A stretch of DNA of 64,000 nucleotides, taken from NCBI GenBank assembly GCA_022494885.1, contig JAGVSM010001150.1, positions 215,149 through 279,148 on the forward strand, given 5' to 3'. Below the pieces are notes generated by a model. That model made no database searches. It had not been told where the DNA came from and saw nothing but the letters and a program-made list of their open reading frames with translations. The DNA comes from Micrasema longulum. Taxonomy: Eukaryota > Arthropoda > Insecta > Trichoptera > Brachycentridae. Positions 48,716-61,250 of the stretch are shown piece by piece. Each line of letters begins with the position of its first letter. Positions within the stretch are counted from its first letter, which is position 1. The translations under genes and the position numbers were made by a program.

Positions 48716-50390
48716 AAATTCCTCAGTCCTTGTCAGCTTGTGTTTACTGCTACTCGTGTGGCCATTTTATCTCGAACAATTTTTTTTTAGTTGACACACT
48801 TTCTATCATAATTATCCTAAGGAATTTTCCAACTCAGTCTTTGGAGGCTGATTTCAGCTAATAATAGCTTATTATTTTGTTTTTTTTTTGCTTTACTACA
48901 AAAGCTTAGAGTTTATGACAGTTTTTAAAGCAACTCAAAAACTTAGGAATTGCCTTTTAAGATTTTTAATTTTAAGTTGAAAATTAAGGTCTGACTCGCG
49001 CGAACTTCAATTCTGCATTTTAGGTCAAAACTTTTGAAGCTTTCATATATGTTACGAAGTTGATTATTTTATGAGTGAAATTACAATAAAAAAAACGATT
49101 TACAAAAATGTTCCCGAAAAAACTATAGTCGAAAACCGATCCGGTCGAAAATTTTCAAAAACCCATCAAAAAAATTCGTAACTCAAAAACTACTTAAAAT
49201 CGCGGAACATACATGGGCGTGATTCGGATACCCCTCAATATGAGGCACCTACATTTTAACTTTGGACGTCACTTCTCCAACCACCTGTATATGTTTTTAA
49301 CGTTATTCCCAATTTCTGAAAAATACTCTAATTCGAGAATAATTTTTAAGCTTATTCTTTTGATCCCATCTTACCATACTCATTTTCAAATAATGTTTGC
49401 TCATTGTTGATATACCCCACATTCCAATTATCATTGCATTTTATTTATTTCCGGAATAAAAAAACCAAGTGCCTTGTTTAACTTTTCACCCCCCCCACCC
49501 CAATTGTATCCACATGCAAAAATGTCGATCTATCGCTCCGTTGAGACGTGGAAGGAAACGCAAACGAACAAACAAACACACATTCACATTTTTTAATTGA
49601 ACTGAACGCGAACCGGGTCTCTGTTATGATGGAAGATAAATACATTTACAGGAATTTCCATATTTAGCATTACTTAAATACCATAATATACCTCCTAAAT
49701 TTCGCACAACAACTCACTTATAACAATTAGGAGACAGTGAAGCCTCTTCAGCTACGCGGTACCTACCTGATTAATTTCACTGCCCTTAACAATGAAACAT
49801 ATTATTTCAAACGTAGGTAACTTTAAAATATTTCGAATAAAAAGCTTCATACAAAACAAAAAAAACGTTTACGGCATTACAAGGAGCAGAAAACTGAACA
49901 GGCTTATTTTTAGAATTCTGAGCGGGAAATCTGATGGCTAATTTTGTGAATACGATATTCATGTACGTACAGGAAAATTATGTTCACATCAAGATTCAAA
50001 ATCTGCCTGCGGGCAAGCATAATAAGCAATAAATATCCGTTATACGCACTACTGGACGTGCGCGCGCGCAGTTTCTAAATTACAATATGAATAAAATATT
50101 TGATAAGAAAATGGATGGATTCTTATTGATTTCCGCAGTCTTAAACATGTTATGACGGCCATCTTGCTGGTTTTTACTTAGTATTTGAACGGGCGCGCAG
50201 AATCTGAGAGCAATATTGGGATTAACATTAGGCCGTTTTCTAAATTGGCGTTCGCATACACGGTTTGAACCAATTTGTGTATTTAACACGACATAATATA
50301 ATATCGATGTTTTTTGTTGATATTTCATGATAAAACTCCATGGTTAATGATTATAATAAAACTAAAAATAAACTGATCAATGAAACTGCT
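48716..50390. other. Long gene-free stretch
   Basis: Includes the edge of the common insect repeat at 49525-49585 (ATCTATCGCTCCGTTGAGAC), and otherwise AT-rich DNA. Frames at 49213-49410 and 50080-50328 have no motif. Confidence 0.35.
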
Positions 50391-50394
50391 TGGT

Positions 50395-50475
50395 TTAGTT
50401 TTAATTTTTTATTATTTTGACCAACGAGCGCTTTCGCCTAAGTAGGCATCTTCAAGACTGGTGAATTGTTTACAA
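50395..50475 (-). mobile_element. Penelope-type terminal fragment with hammerhead-like motif
   Basis: Minus strand from 50457: CTTGAAGA, then stem-loop TGCC-TACTTA-GGC, then GAAAGCGCTCGTTGG (50436-50421). TTGAAGA differs from CUGANGA by one base and GAAA sits at the right distance. Flanked downstream by an A/T-rich block with AACTAAACCAAGCAGTTTC. Only one arm. Confidence 0.55.
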
Positions 50476-50569
50476 CATTTACAGTTTTTATACTATTCTT
50501 CACATTTTTGGAGATAAGATCAAATAAGTATTTTAACAGGGGACAGAAACATAAATATTTACAACTGGT

Positions 50570-50720
50570 TTGCTAAATCAACCAAACAAGAGAAAACATT
50601 TTTGAGAAGGGAATATGAAGGCAGTTAAAAGGCTTCTGACCTGCCGTTGGCTGGTTTAAGTGCCCACTTTACACGCCGTGTAACATTCTTTATTCTGCCT
50701 ATGATTAAATATCCGTATTT
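50570..50720 (+). mobile_element. Palindromic family P, single-arm fragment
   Basis: GAGAAAACATTTTTGAGAAGG, CTTCTGACCTGCCGTTGGC, TGGTTTAAGTGCCCACTTTAC and GTGTAACATTCTTTATTCTG. Diverged. Confidence 0.65.
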
Positions 50721-50724
50721 ATGC

Positions 50725-52120
50725 TAATAATATGAATATTCAATCCATAATGCGTAATCGCTCAATACTAGGCATTGGCGTGCATTGTAGTTCCTAAATC
50801 AAAAAAACTATTTATTTTTTTAAAACAAAAATTGAATTAAATCTTATGAGCATATGCGATAACATGCCTGTGAAAAAATGTGTCATGGCAGCCCCTTTAA
50901 AGATTTTGCCACAATATTATATCCGTGCAGAGCCTGAGCAAAAAAATAGGACGAATTCAAAATTTTTTTTTGGCATACAACATTTTTACAAATTTGTGTG
51001 TAACACGACACAGTCTTTTTATCAGAGTCGAAATCTCGTTAGTTTTCAGATCCGTACAATATAGGCTTAAGTCACAAAATATAAGTACCTACACACTTTA
51101 ATTTATATTATCGAATAATTATATTTTACAACTCTAGCTAAGATTTTTAATTTGAATCGATGAAGCTGATTGGTGCCTCCGCCATAGCGGCTGTAAAGCA
51201 GTAAAGACTGAATTCATTAATGGAATATCCCTATAAACTTTAGATATAACAATAAAACAATGAAGATGTACCTACAAAGCAATATCAGCCCTCTCCGTTT
51301 AAGTAACTTCATTTATGTCTTTAGTTTTTACTGAGGTGGTTAAAAGGGTTGTTAATAAATTAATGAATAAAGAGATAGAATATTTGTTTTCATTAATGCA
51401 ATGTAAATTCAATACTGTCTTACGGGCTGGCAAAGAGAAAATTATAAAAATTATTTCATGAACAAAAAGTTTTCTTATGACCGCTGCATCAAATAAGCGA
51501 CTAATATTTAAAAAAAAATAAAAAATAATAGTGATTAGTGATCTGAAAATATTTCGTGAAAGTATTAATAATTTATTTATTTTTTAAGTTCTCATCCATT
51601 GCAGCGTACAATAATATATGGTATGCACGAATTCTGATCATCCATTTATTTGTATTCAATAATATTTTGACATTGCATATAACAACAACCTTATTGTTAT
51701 GTTTTAATTATTTTTAATATCTTTATGAACGCCTTTTGGGAAATAAATAAATAAACATGTGAATATTTCACTTTCTTTATAAATAAATATAATAAAAATT
51801 TATTTACTAATAAATGAGTTTGGTCCAATTGGGAATTATAAGAATTTTTCGTCTTATCAACACTCAGATTGAAAGGAACAATTTGATGAACTGGTTACTG
51901 GAAAAAATATAAACATGACAAACCTTACTTTTTTGGTAAAACAAGCACATACTGAAATTTTCTTAAGTCTGAAAAAAAATCGAATTCGATAAATGGCAAA
52001 TTAATCTTAAAATTGTCGAAGACCCCAAAGAATTATTCAAATTCGATAGATGGAAAATTGATATTTTTTTAGAAAATAATAAATATTTGCGTTCTTATGA
52101 TTCACCAACATATTTCAATT
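50725..52120. other. Gene-free stretch
   Basis: AT-rich. A LINE-like 3' end (TTTATGAACGCCTTTTGGG, AATAAATAAATAAAC) sits at 51720-51757. Tandem-like ATTCAAATTCGATA words recur at 51980-52440 (TCATTCAAATTTGATAAATG, TCATTGAAATTCGATAAATA, TCATTCAAATTCGCCGAAA). Confidence 0.4.
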
Positions 52121-52124
52121 TTGA

Positions 52125-52262
52125 GGCCATTTTCAACGAGTTGTAAATAACTCACTATTAGAAAATGGAAACCAAGTTGTGGTTGAGCGGTGTGCGAACG
52201 CTGCGAACCTCGGGCCTTTGATCCGTGAGTCCGCTACACTAGCCACGGGACCACAACCCAGT
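52125..52262 (-). mobile_element. SINE-D, tRNA-like head
   Basis: The complement from 52262 reads TGGGTTGTGGTCCCGTGGC, TAGTGTAGCGGACTCACGG (A-box-like TGGCTAGTGTAG) and GGCCCGAGGTTCGCAGCG (decayed B box), then a body with AGTTATTTACAACTCG also found at 26190-26295. ~140 bp. Confidence 0.55.
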
Positions 52263-52530
52263 TAATATCGTCAAGTAATATTAATGTCGTCAAAGCCCCT
52301 AAAAACATCATTCAAATTTGATAAATGGCAAATTTACATTAAAATCGTCCAAAGACCCCAAAGAATCATTGAAATTCGATAAATAGCAGATGAATATTAA
52401 TATGGTCAAAAAACTTAAAGAATCATTCAAATTCGCCGAAAACCTTAAAGGATCATTCGATGATTTATTTACCCCCAAAGCCATTTTTTTCAAAAGGTTG
52501 CATTACTCAGTACGTGATTTATTAGCACGG

Positions 52531-52815
52531 CCCTGCGGTGTAATTGTTAAGACGCTTTCATTTCATTTTTTCATTTTTTTTGCACCACAACAGGCCAGGA
52601 GGCCCAATTACAGTGGTGAATTACATTACAGAAAAACCAGGCTTGAGAAAAATCATATTTTTAATTTTTGTGTTCTCACCGGGAATCGAACCCGGAACCT
52701 TCCGTGCGTGAGTCAAGCGTCTTGACCACTACACCACGGAGGCCGCCAACGGTGCCTCACGAACGGTGGGTTCCGGGTTCGGTTCCCGGTAAGATCCCTA
52801 GCCTTTTGTGGTGCA
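52531..52815 (+). mobile_element. SINE-B copy split by another SINE-B
   Basis: The head starts GGCCCTGCGGTGTAATTG and GTTAAGACGCTT (52528-52558), breaks, and resumes at about 52752 with GCCTCACGAACGGTGGGTTC, CGGGTTCGGTTCCCGGTAAG and a short body end CTTTTGTGGTGCAT. The interrupting sequence is a SINE-B in opposite orientation. Confidence 0.65.
52566..52745 (-). mobile_element. SINE-B, full length, nested insert
   Basis: Complement from 52745: GGCGGCCTCCGTGGTGTAG, TGGTCAAGACGCTTGACTCA, GGTTCCGGGTTCGATTCCCG, body CCTGGTTTTTCTGTAATG, GGCCTCCTGGCCTGTTGTGG, tail of T/A-rich repeats at 52566-52585. Pol III boxes intact and near identical to 30928-31118, so recent. Confidence 0.85.
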
Positions 52816-52819
52816 TATG

Positions 52820-53195
52820 AAATACATCAATAGTGACAGGGTTTGAATATAAAAAACATATATAATATACGGGTATATCCATAGATATAAACTTTATTCC
52901 CTATTCAGTGGGTATACCGTTTAACTTTTTAATATCATTTTAACAAATAAAAAATTAAGCTGTATAACCTGTCCGGGTAATCTATAAACTACAATAAGTC
53001 AATTCAATAAACTACTGATAATTCATCACATTAAAACAGAAACTAAAATTACGACAAACTTAACCAGAGATAAAATGATTTTAATAAGGGAAAGGAAATA
53101 TTTATTAGGACTTGACTACACGGGTTAAGAAAAGAGAAAGATTATTTTTATTATTTGCATCCTAACTATTTTATCAGCATGATAGTTGACGTGAA
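52820..53195. other. Gene-free stretch
   Basis: Nothing recognised. Confidence 0.35.
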
Positions 53196-53208
53196 TCATT
53201 AATATCAA

Positions 53209-53473
53209 CATATTACAACAGAGATGAAGAACATTTAATAGAAGTCCAGGCATCTACAGGGCTTATGACCTGTCAATGGCTGGTTTAAGTGGCCACTTTA
53301 CACACTGTGTAAGATTCACCATTATGCCTATATTTGAACATCTATATTCCTTCAATTCTTTCATCTGTCAGCTCTCTAACTTCACAAACATCAACAGATG
53401 ACATAAACAGCTCCCCAGGGAGTTGAATCCAGTCCTTGTCTACAAAAATTTAGACAAACTCAAAATATTGTTG
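53209..53473. mobile_element. Palindromic family P, copy with 11-bp TSD
   Basis: Left arm starts directly at CATATTACAACAGAGATGAAG (no outer block), runs to TTCTTTCATCTG, then a short right arm (CTCTAACTTCACAAACATC) that jumps to the outer block complement: CAGCTCCCCAGGGAGTTGAA, TCCTTGTCTACAAAAATTTAG, CTCAAAATATTGTTG. Direct repeat ATTAATATCAA at 53198-53208 and 53474-53484. The unequal ends are reversed relative to the 43-kb copy. Confidence 0.85.
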
Positions 53474-53489
53474 ATTAATATCAAAATTA

Positions 53490-54280
53490 AAACAAAAAAT
53501 CAAATTAATACATTTGTAAATTTCATCGACCTTTTATTATATACTTTTATGCTATTTTCTTATGTACCATTTTAGGGCTAAATTAGAAAATTTTGGTCTG
53601 GGGTAATTATTCCTTATATAAATACATAATGCAAAACTTATTCACTGACTTCCTTTTGGCCCCAGGATCGCTACAAGTCCTGACATTTCCTTTTGAATAT
53701 ATTTGCACTTGAATTACAAATGGACTGTAATTTTCAGGCTAATGTAGGATCTCCCCTTACCAAAGAAAACGCTATATTTCGTTCACTTCAACCACAGCTC
53801 AGTTTAAATTATTTTTGATATCTCACATTTCGAGAGATGCTTCGTCTGGAAAATTTCCCAATCTTTTAAATCTGAGTCTTTAAAGACATTCTTCAAAGCG
53901 CTTACATCTGGAAAACACATCAAGAAATTCATCTGAATCTTTCTTTCTTCGCGAAATTCTCAAATCTATTATAAAGTTTAAGTAATCCTGACAAATCCAA
54001 AAACATTAGAGGTTTATCTTATTAATTAAATGTAAACATAACCGAAGCCATGTTTTTATATCATACGTATTTAATGTATTGTTTATATATTTTTTTAAAT
54101 CATTAACATTAAGAGGTTATTCTTCTTCTTCTCTGTCGTTCCTTAGTTCTGAGGGTCGTGTTCATTGGTACTCTTACCAGCCATTCCATTGACAAAGCGG
54201 CGCAGAGCCGTGAAGAGTGGAGACGCTTTGTCAATTAAGGGGTTATCCAAATCGTTAAAAGAAAATTGTAAAAACAATGG
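53490..54280. other. Gene-free stretch
   Basis: No repeat partner found. 54130-54245 is GC-richer with AGCGGCGCAGAGCCGTGAAG; a 72-codon minus frame there has no motif. Confidence 0.35.
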
Positions 54281-54284
54281 TTTT

Positions 54285-54420
54285 ATGAATATGTTTCTTT
54301 TTGGGTGATACCGTGTGTGTTGGATTTGTTTCGACGTTTCGGATACCATTGCAGGAGCCATCTTCAGGAGAAACTGTGTGTTTTGTAAAAAAAAGTGTGT
54401 GGTTAATTACTAATAATTTG
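54285..54420 (-). mobile_element. Penelope-like terminal fragment with near-consensus hammerhead core
   Basis: Minus strand from 54370: CTCCTGAAGATGGCTCCTGC, then AATGGTATCC and GAAACGTCGAAAC (54340-54328). CTGAAGA (54367-54361) fits CUGANGA exactly and GAAAC follows a decayed stem II (TGGC...GTATCC). The downstream text AAATCCAACACACACGGTAT is shared with 14790 and 17675. The best hammerhead core in the window. Confidence 0.6.
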
Positions 54421-54681
54421 TACCGTGTCGCAGTCGGCAGTAGGCACATTTCTATTCGTTTTTGTAGTATGTATTGCTGGGAACCATGTTGAGTTTAATT
54501 TAAACCCCTCTTCTTTGGTTATGTTGTTAGGGTGTGTGTGTATTTCAATTGCCTCTTTTTTATTCGTGCACTGTAATTACGGGTTTAGACAAAAATTTTG
54601 GTTCGAAGGCGAAAAAATATCCGGTGTCGAAAAAATATCTGTTGCGTATTTGTCAGGGTGCCCAAGTTTGGAACACAACAA

Positions 54682-54957
54682 TGAAACAAAACAAACAATC
54701 GCGCCGTTTCTCCGTAGGATATGTAGAAGGGATAAAACTACATATCACTCTGAATTTGCATAGTAACCTAGCTTCCTCTACATTCATACATCTTCTCATG
54801 CACGCGCGCCGATTATTGGGTTTTTACATGTCCATCTCCAAGTATTTATTGGATTTGGTTATGCCATGTCTTTCTTGGCCTTCATCAATTTCAGCATTCA
54901 TCAAAATTCGCATCGTAAATATTTTTATTCGTTCTTTCGCCCTCCATTACATTTAGA
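54682..54957 (-). mobile_element. LINE family 3 fragment
   Basis: CAAACAATCGCGCCGTTTCTC (3' end), GCTTCCTCTACATTCATAC, TTGGATTTGGTTATGCCATG and GAACGTTCTTTCGCC-like words complement the 6178-6480 region (RRACMRRCMNVEEA, HVK, GRPRKTWxD). Several stops. Confidence 0.75.
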
Positions 54958-54959
54958 AT

Positions 54960-56020
54960 GCTCAACTCAATAGATCGTTCATACAAAAAAAAATAACCAA
55001 AACTTGAGCGTACGTTACACTCCTGTATTCGACGCTCTATTATTTATATGGTTCGGTAACATGTTACATATTTTACAGAAAATATGTTTCCTAAGTAAAT
55101 TCTTTCTCCGTTTATTTGTAGATTAAATTACAAATGTTTAATAAATAAAGTACAAGGCGATTTCAAATTATAATAACTAAATTACAAAACTACACATGTG
55201 ATTGCGAACAAAGGATTATATTTTGGTGAAATTTATTAGACAAAACAAGGTTTCTAAATATTAAATTCAGAAATTAAGTACTTTCGGAAAATTTTCATGG
55301 TAATTAAAATGAAATATTGCTTAGTAGCAATATTTTATAAATGAAATATTTTTATTAGCTTAGTAGCTAATAAAAAAAATGCATTTTTTACTAAATTAAA
55401 TTACAAAAATAAAATAACACATTCATAGTATTTAAGCTACTTAGCCATTTTTAATATTTTTTTACAGTTATCAATGATAACTTCAGCCAAAAAAAGTAAA
55501 GGTCCCAAAAATATGGTACATGTTTTTGCGTATAAAAACATGTTTAACCTCTGAAAACGTAATACACACTCATAATAGTAGATTTAACCTATAGTTAGTA
55601 GGTTATATAACTTTTAAAACTACGTGTTCATTTTGACGGTTTTCGAATTAGATTACGGCTTCAATGCGTTTTATTGGCGCGAACTCCAAAATAATAAGAT
55701 TTAGTTCAGCTTAGCTAACCACTAACCACATACATTCCTAGTTCCTAATTCTAGCAGTTAAACACACGACAAACTTAGTTGGGCAGATCTACGCCACTTT
55801 TACAGCAGTCTAAAAAAAGGTTTTGGTTATCAGCACAATTGCTAGATTTCACCAGACATTGGCATCTCTTAAATATCTATTCTGAGTTGTTGTAGCAGAA
55901 TTATCTCCCTAAACCTTATCTGGAGAATGTATAAAAACCAATATTCGTCACTTACCACTCCCCACTGTCGAAATTAGTTTATAATTAAAGACGATTAAGT
56001 ATTAAAATCCTATATATGTA
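54960..56020. other. Gene-free stretch
   Basis: AT-rich, no repeat partner recognised, no coding frame. Confidence 0.4.
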
Positions 56021-56024
56021 CATA

Positions 56025-56255
56025 GGAGCCAGAACTCAAACGGTACATGCGCTCCGTAGCTCCAAGAAGTGTTATAATCTGGCTCCTATCTGTTACATGT
56101 TAAATTTAACATAATTCAATTTGATTGTAAGCGAGGAATTAGAATCCTAACTACCTTTGCGCTTTATAGCTGCAAGACGTGTGAGGGTTTATTGTACAGC
56201 GTCATTGAGGAAAGTTTAACAAAAAAGGAGCTATATTAAAAATTCTAAATAATAA
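56025..56255 (+). repeat. Family T repeat, doubled unit
   Basis: ACATGCGCTCCGTAGCTCC and TTTGCGCTTTATAGCTGCAAG (the doubled phrase), then TGTACAGCGTCATTGAGG and AATAATAACACCATTAT tail. Diverged relative of 38915-39150. Confidence 0.65.
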
Positions 56256-56259
56256 CACC

Positions 56260-59200
56260 ATTATCTCACGTGCGGATTGGAAATATTTCCAGTGGTTATT
56301 TAAAATACTGAAACGGAGAATTCGTTTAAAGCGTAAAAATACATTCAAAATTAAACTTATCATTTTCTTATGCGTTGTAGTTGTCCAAAAGTGTACATAT
56401 CGCTGCAAAGAGATCCTTTTACTATATGAAGGAAACTCAATTTTCAAATAAATATTTAATATTATTATCGGGAATCGATTAATTTGTAGAAATAATTCAT
56501 CACATAACGCTTAGTACTTTAATTCAGTGAATTTCATTAATTTTCAAGGAAAAGGAAGATTTTATAGACGAAATTATAATATTCTGGTCAAGATCGATGA
56601 CCATCAAGCTTTTTAAAAGATTTTCAAGAATAAATTAAATGTATTTATAACCGCTTACAACAATAAAAATAAAACGTAAATTACCGATTTTTTATTATGG
56701 CTACAAAAATACGTATTAAAAGAACCAAACCAAAAAGGGATCATTAGATCCTACAAAAGTTTATTTTTTAATGCGAAATAAGTTTGGAATTTACGACATA
56801 TTTAACAATCTGGAATTTCCCTGAACTATTTCAGCAATTGCAATATAATTTTAACAGGCATTCGCGGTGGTTTTTTCACACCAGTTTATTACATTTTCGA
56901 ATAATCTTTATTGAAATATTCGTTATGAGAGAGAAATAAAATAACATTACAAAAGAAATTCATTGCTTTTTATACTTACAATAAGTCGAATAAAAGTCGA
57001 CTTTGATAATGCAGAATTATGGCTCGGTAGTGAAGCCGTGTAAGTAACAAGGTTAGAATGAGTGTAACCACGTTTGGCGGAGTAAAATCTCAGTTGCTAT
57101 AATCTGAAGTTATTTTTTGTTTGTTTCCGCGAAACGCCTATAATTTTATATCGCCCGTGCCTCGACCAGAAAACAATTTATTCCCTAAACAAAGTATAAC
57201 AAGGGCGAAAAGCGCCTTTGTTGGTTCATAAAACCGCCGGGCAAGTAAATCGGTTAGCCATTTACTGCCCGCTTAATTGCGACCTTTAAGCGTAAAAATC
57301 AACAACGGAACATGTTGCGTATCGGACACTTTATTGTAAGGCCGATAGAAAAAGCATTAGATTCGATAACGGCGCCATTACACTTACTAAATTCCTTCCA
57401 GAATTTTTGGAAAGAGTTCATAAACTCGATTCTGTTTTTACGCATTTTTCCGGACAAAAATGTACCTTTAAACACTTGGTTTAAGTTGGAATTGCGTATG
57501 CTATTGCGAACGATTATGGGAGAGCTATAAATTAATATTTTATTGCGCCGAAGTGATCATTAGAATGCAGTAGAATCATGGTAAGAAATAAGGCAATAGA
57601 CAAATAATTCGTTTAATATTAATACAAAGCCTGAAATATTAAATTGCATAACAAGTACATAAATGCGTACCTAAAAGAGAAAAAACAACATTATTTTTTA
57701 TATGAAACACTGACAGTCGGAGGAATATTGATAATCGTTTTGGATCATATCAATTGTATAACAAAATTTGAATAATATTCCAAAATCTGCCATTCCTTTA
57801 TTGAATTGAATGTTGTTTTTTCTAGGCGCTCATAATGAAAGCATTTCCATACATCTTATTTACTTTGTTTATCAAATGATGTCTAGTTAATGAATTATCA
57901 GTTATTTAGAAGTATTGTTACTAATTCTGAATGTTGATTTCCGTAGTTAATTATAAGACGGCAGCGTTCATTCTTTAGAATTCCATTTCACTTAAGAAAA
58001 CATGGCAGCGATAGCTGTTTAAATTACTCTCTAGAAATGTACCCGAATATTACGGAACATTGAAAGATTAATCAGGAGCTACTAACACGATTAAAGTGAC
58101 GTGTGTTACATGTAACGCATACCAACACAAAGTTATAGAGATTTATCGAGAAAGCCCTCGGTAGCCACGCACAGAGGAAGCTTCGAGAAACCCGCATACA
58201 CGTCTAATGGAACCGAACTTAATTTATTAGGGCATAAAGCGAATGGTGCCCAACTTAACCAGAGAAAAATAATTATCGACAGAAAAGGTTTTCCCACTCA
58301 GTAGCCTTGGGTGGATTATTTACACTGGCCACATTTACAGAAAAATCGGCAAATACCTGTAGCTAAGTGTGTAATCGAAAATAGAACGTTAAAATAACAT
58401 CACTAACGTACGTCCGAAAGGTAAATCTCACGCGTAAGATACGTTTATTTCTCGCAACTTGATCAAATACGGCAAAATGCTGATGCTACATTACCTCCTA
58501 AAATTACTGACATCAAATCGTGCATTAACAAATCAGAAATCAATCGCTTCTCTTTAACGAATCCCTGTATCGGAATAGAAAGAAAAAAAAATCCGTTTGC
58601 GCTTGTGTCACTAAGTCGCATACATAGAAGACAAGACTTGATTATCTCTCTTATTTGTTTAAATAATGAAGTCATATGTTGCTTTAACAGGCCTAAATTA
58701 TATTATTATTTTTACAAATAAATTATACATATTATAATAAAAAACTGTTGGTGATAAATTTCTGAAACTAACGATTTTGTAATTTTGATGTTATGCTTCA
58801 ATTTTTGTATGTGTTAGGTAAGGTTCAAAATCGATTATTATACGACTTACTAGTTTGTTAAATTAATTTTGAATAAATTTAAGTGCGGGAGTATTTTTTG
58901 ATTGGACGTAAAAATAACGTGTTTATTTACTGTAAAAACGTAAAAAAAATTATCAAAATGTAATTATCCAAAACCGTTTAATTCCGTTCCAATAAAGTGT
59001 GCTATTTTGATCAATGTATGGTCAATTTTGAACGGAAATGCAAAGCAGAATAATTGTTAGTATAACAATTCATCATGGCCAGTTGATTAATCACTTTACC
59101 CAGAAGAAATAAATACGATACGAATATAAAATATTATCAAATAACCCATATTTTTCATAAGTCATTATTTCGATTTTTTTATTCAAAACACGCGAACACT

Positions 59201-61250
59201 ATTTAAGTCCATATACTCGTACACATAATTAAAAAGGTTTTCTTTTATTCAGCCATATCGGAGTTTTTCTCGTTATTTTATAGGATTATTTCTGTATTAG
59301 CGTTATTACTGTTTATTCTGCTGTATTAATATACAGTAATCTGTATATTTTTATTCTGTTTCTTTATACAATATCATTACTGCACGTTCTGATCACTGAT
59401 TTAATTTGTATTTCTCCACTGCGTATTATTTTTAGAATGCGGAATCGACTATCGACGATCGATTGTGCAGTTCTCTGTTAGTTCAATATCATTATTTATC
59501 GGGATAATTTATATTTCCATTAAAACAAATTCAAAGCATTCACTCATCGGGGTGCTGAGTTATTAATAGTTGAATGAAGCAAATCAAGGAGATTGATAAA
59601 CACGCCTGACCGATTACATTAAAACCATTTTAATTGAACAAACGAGTTTCCAAACTTGTAGGAAATCGTGCCAACTGTTTCCTGCCGAAAGGGAAACTAG
59701 TTAAACTTTAAATTTAACGGTCGAAATCCAATCTGGGTATGATTTAGAATGATTATTGATAGATTTCTATAGGAGATAAGTGTGGTAAATAAACAAGATA
59801 TAATCGGGATAATAACTATTTTAAAATCCTTTAATTTGGATGTATGTACATGTGAATTTTCACATTTGATTTTTTACTTTGATATTTTAAGCATCTTACA
59901 TTTTTTTTAACACTATGGAACCTCTGTCCTGTATTGATTTGAAGAGAAAAAACACAGGATAGCACAGGGACAAAATGTTTATGCTAATTAAGTTTACTTT
60001 TGTTTGTTCGTTTTATATCGATGAGCTATATGTTATTTTTTAATTGTGGTCTAGTTTTGTATAATATTATTATTGTTTTACTAAATCCTTTCAGTATATT
60101 ATTCGTCCTAACTCAACTAAGAACTTAAGTCCCATGAAGTTGGGACTTGAGTCTTTATAAAGAAAATTTGACAAAAGTTTTACATATAAATACAAAATAC
60201 TAACTAGAAAATTGTTGAGGAAGCCATAAAAAATATGCTGTTTAATTGCGTTATTTTCTGTATAATGTTTTTACTTCATTATTTTCTGTGCATTTTCTAC
60301 CACGAAGGCGTAGCATGCATAGCACTTCAAAGGTATCAGCCTCACACTAGTTGAAATGATGACAAATAAAAATATTTTCTTCAAATAACCCAGTTAATAG
60401 AGGACTTTAGAATCAAGAAAAAAGCATGTGGCCGTAGTGTTGATACGTTAGTAAAAACCACTTAAGTTCTGAAAGCTAGCAATACCAGATAATGTTTAGG
60501 AAAAGGAATGTCCTCTACAAGATGGCGGACCTTTAAATATTTTAATGACATCTGATGGACATTAAAATTATCTCAAGTATGATATTCACGAAGTGATTCG
60601 CTCGCAGACGCGATCTACGAACGTAGAGCTAGAATATCTCTCGTCAGACCCCTCAATTTCGTATCTAACGTGTAAGATAAAGATCATTGAGTTGCCTGAC
60701 ATGAATTTACATTCTCATTAATATAAAGTACAGTTAGGTTCGCTTGAACCACATAATTAAGAGATTAAAAGATGGTTCAGCAAGGCTTGAAATTAATTAT
60801 GTGGGCATTTACTCTAGTGAAGATTTAGAAATTCATAAAGATTAAGTACCAGTAAACACTAGAACTGAATCTGGCATAAAAAACAATATTGTATTGTCTA
60901 TGTGTAAACGGGTTTTAGGGTGCGTTTCTGTGCATTCTAAACATTAGCTTAACGTTATTACGTCATATATTAAAATGGTATTGTTTTTACAATATTAAAC
61001 ATAATACACCTTGTAGTTTTTTTACCGCAATTTTGTCATTGGAGTGTACACATCTGTAATCTGTTAATTTTGTGAACAAATAAAGAGAACAAAATGGAAG
61101 AGCTGAAGTACCTTGTAATGAAGCGTAGAAAATATTTATATAGAAATGGAATAAAAAGTCACATTCAAGACAAATTAAAACACGTTACATTGAAAAAATT
61201 TACAGCAGAACTGCTGTTTATCAAAACCATTTTAGACAGCGGTCGGCAAT
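56260..61250. other. Repeat-poor 5-kb region without convincing genes
   Basis: No match to any repeat family of the window was found here. Short frames (56202-56447 minus, 57312-57530 plus, 58463-58675 minus) lack motifs. A stem-loop at 60123-60152 has a 12-bp stem (ACTTAAGTCCCA / TGGGACTTGAGT, one G-T pair) with a 6-base loop. CAAGATGGCGGACC at 60519-60532 is a YY1/Pho-like word. The contrast with the repeat-packed rest suggests sequence under constraint or simply spared by insertions. Confidence 0.4.

Noticed and set aside
57312..57530. 72-codon plus-strand ORF in the repeat-poor region
   Set aside because: Hydrophobic/basic mix with no motif, no splice support and no composition shift.
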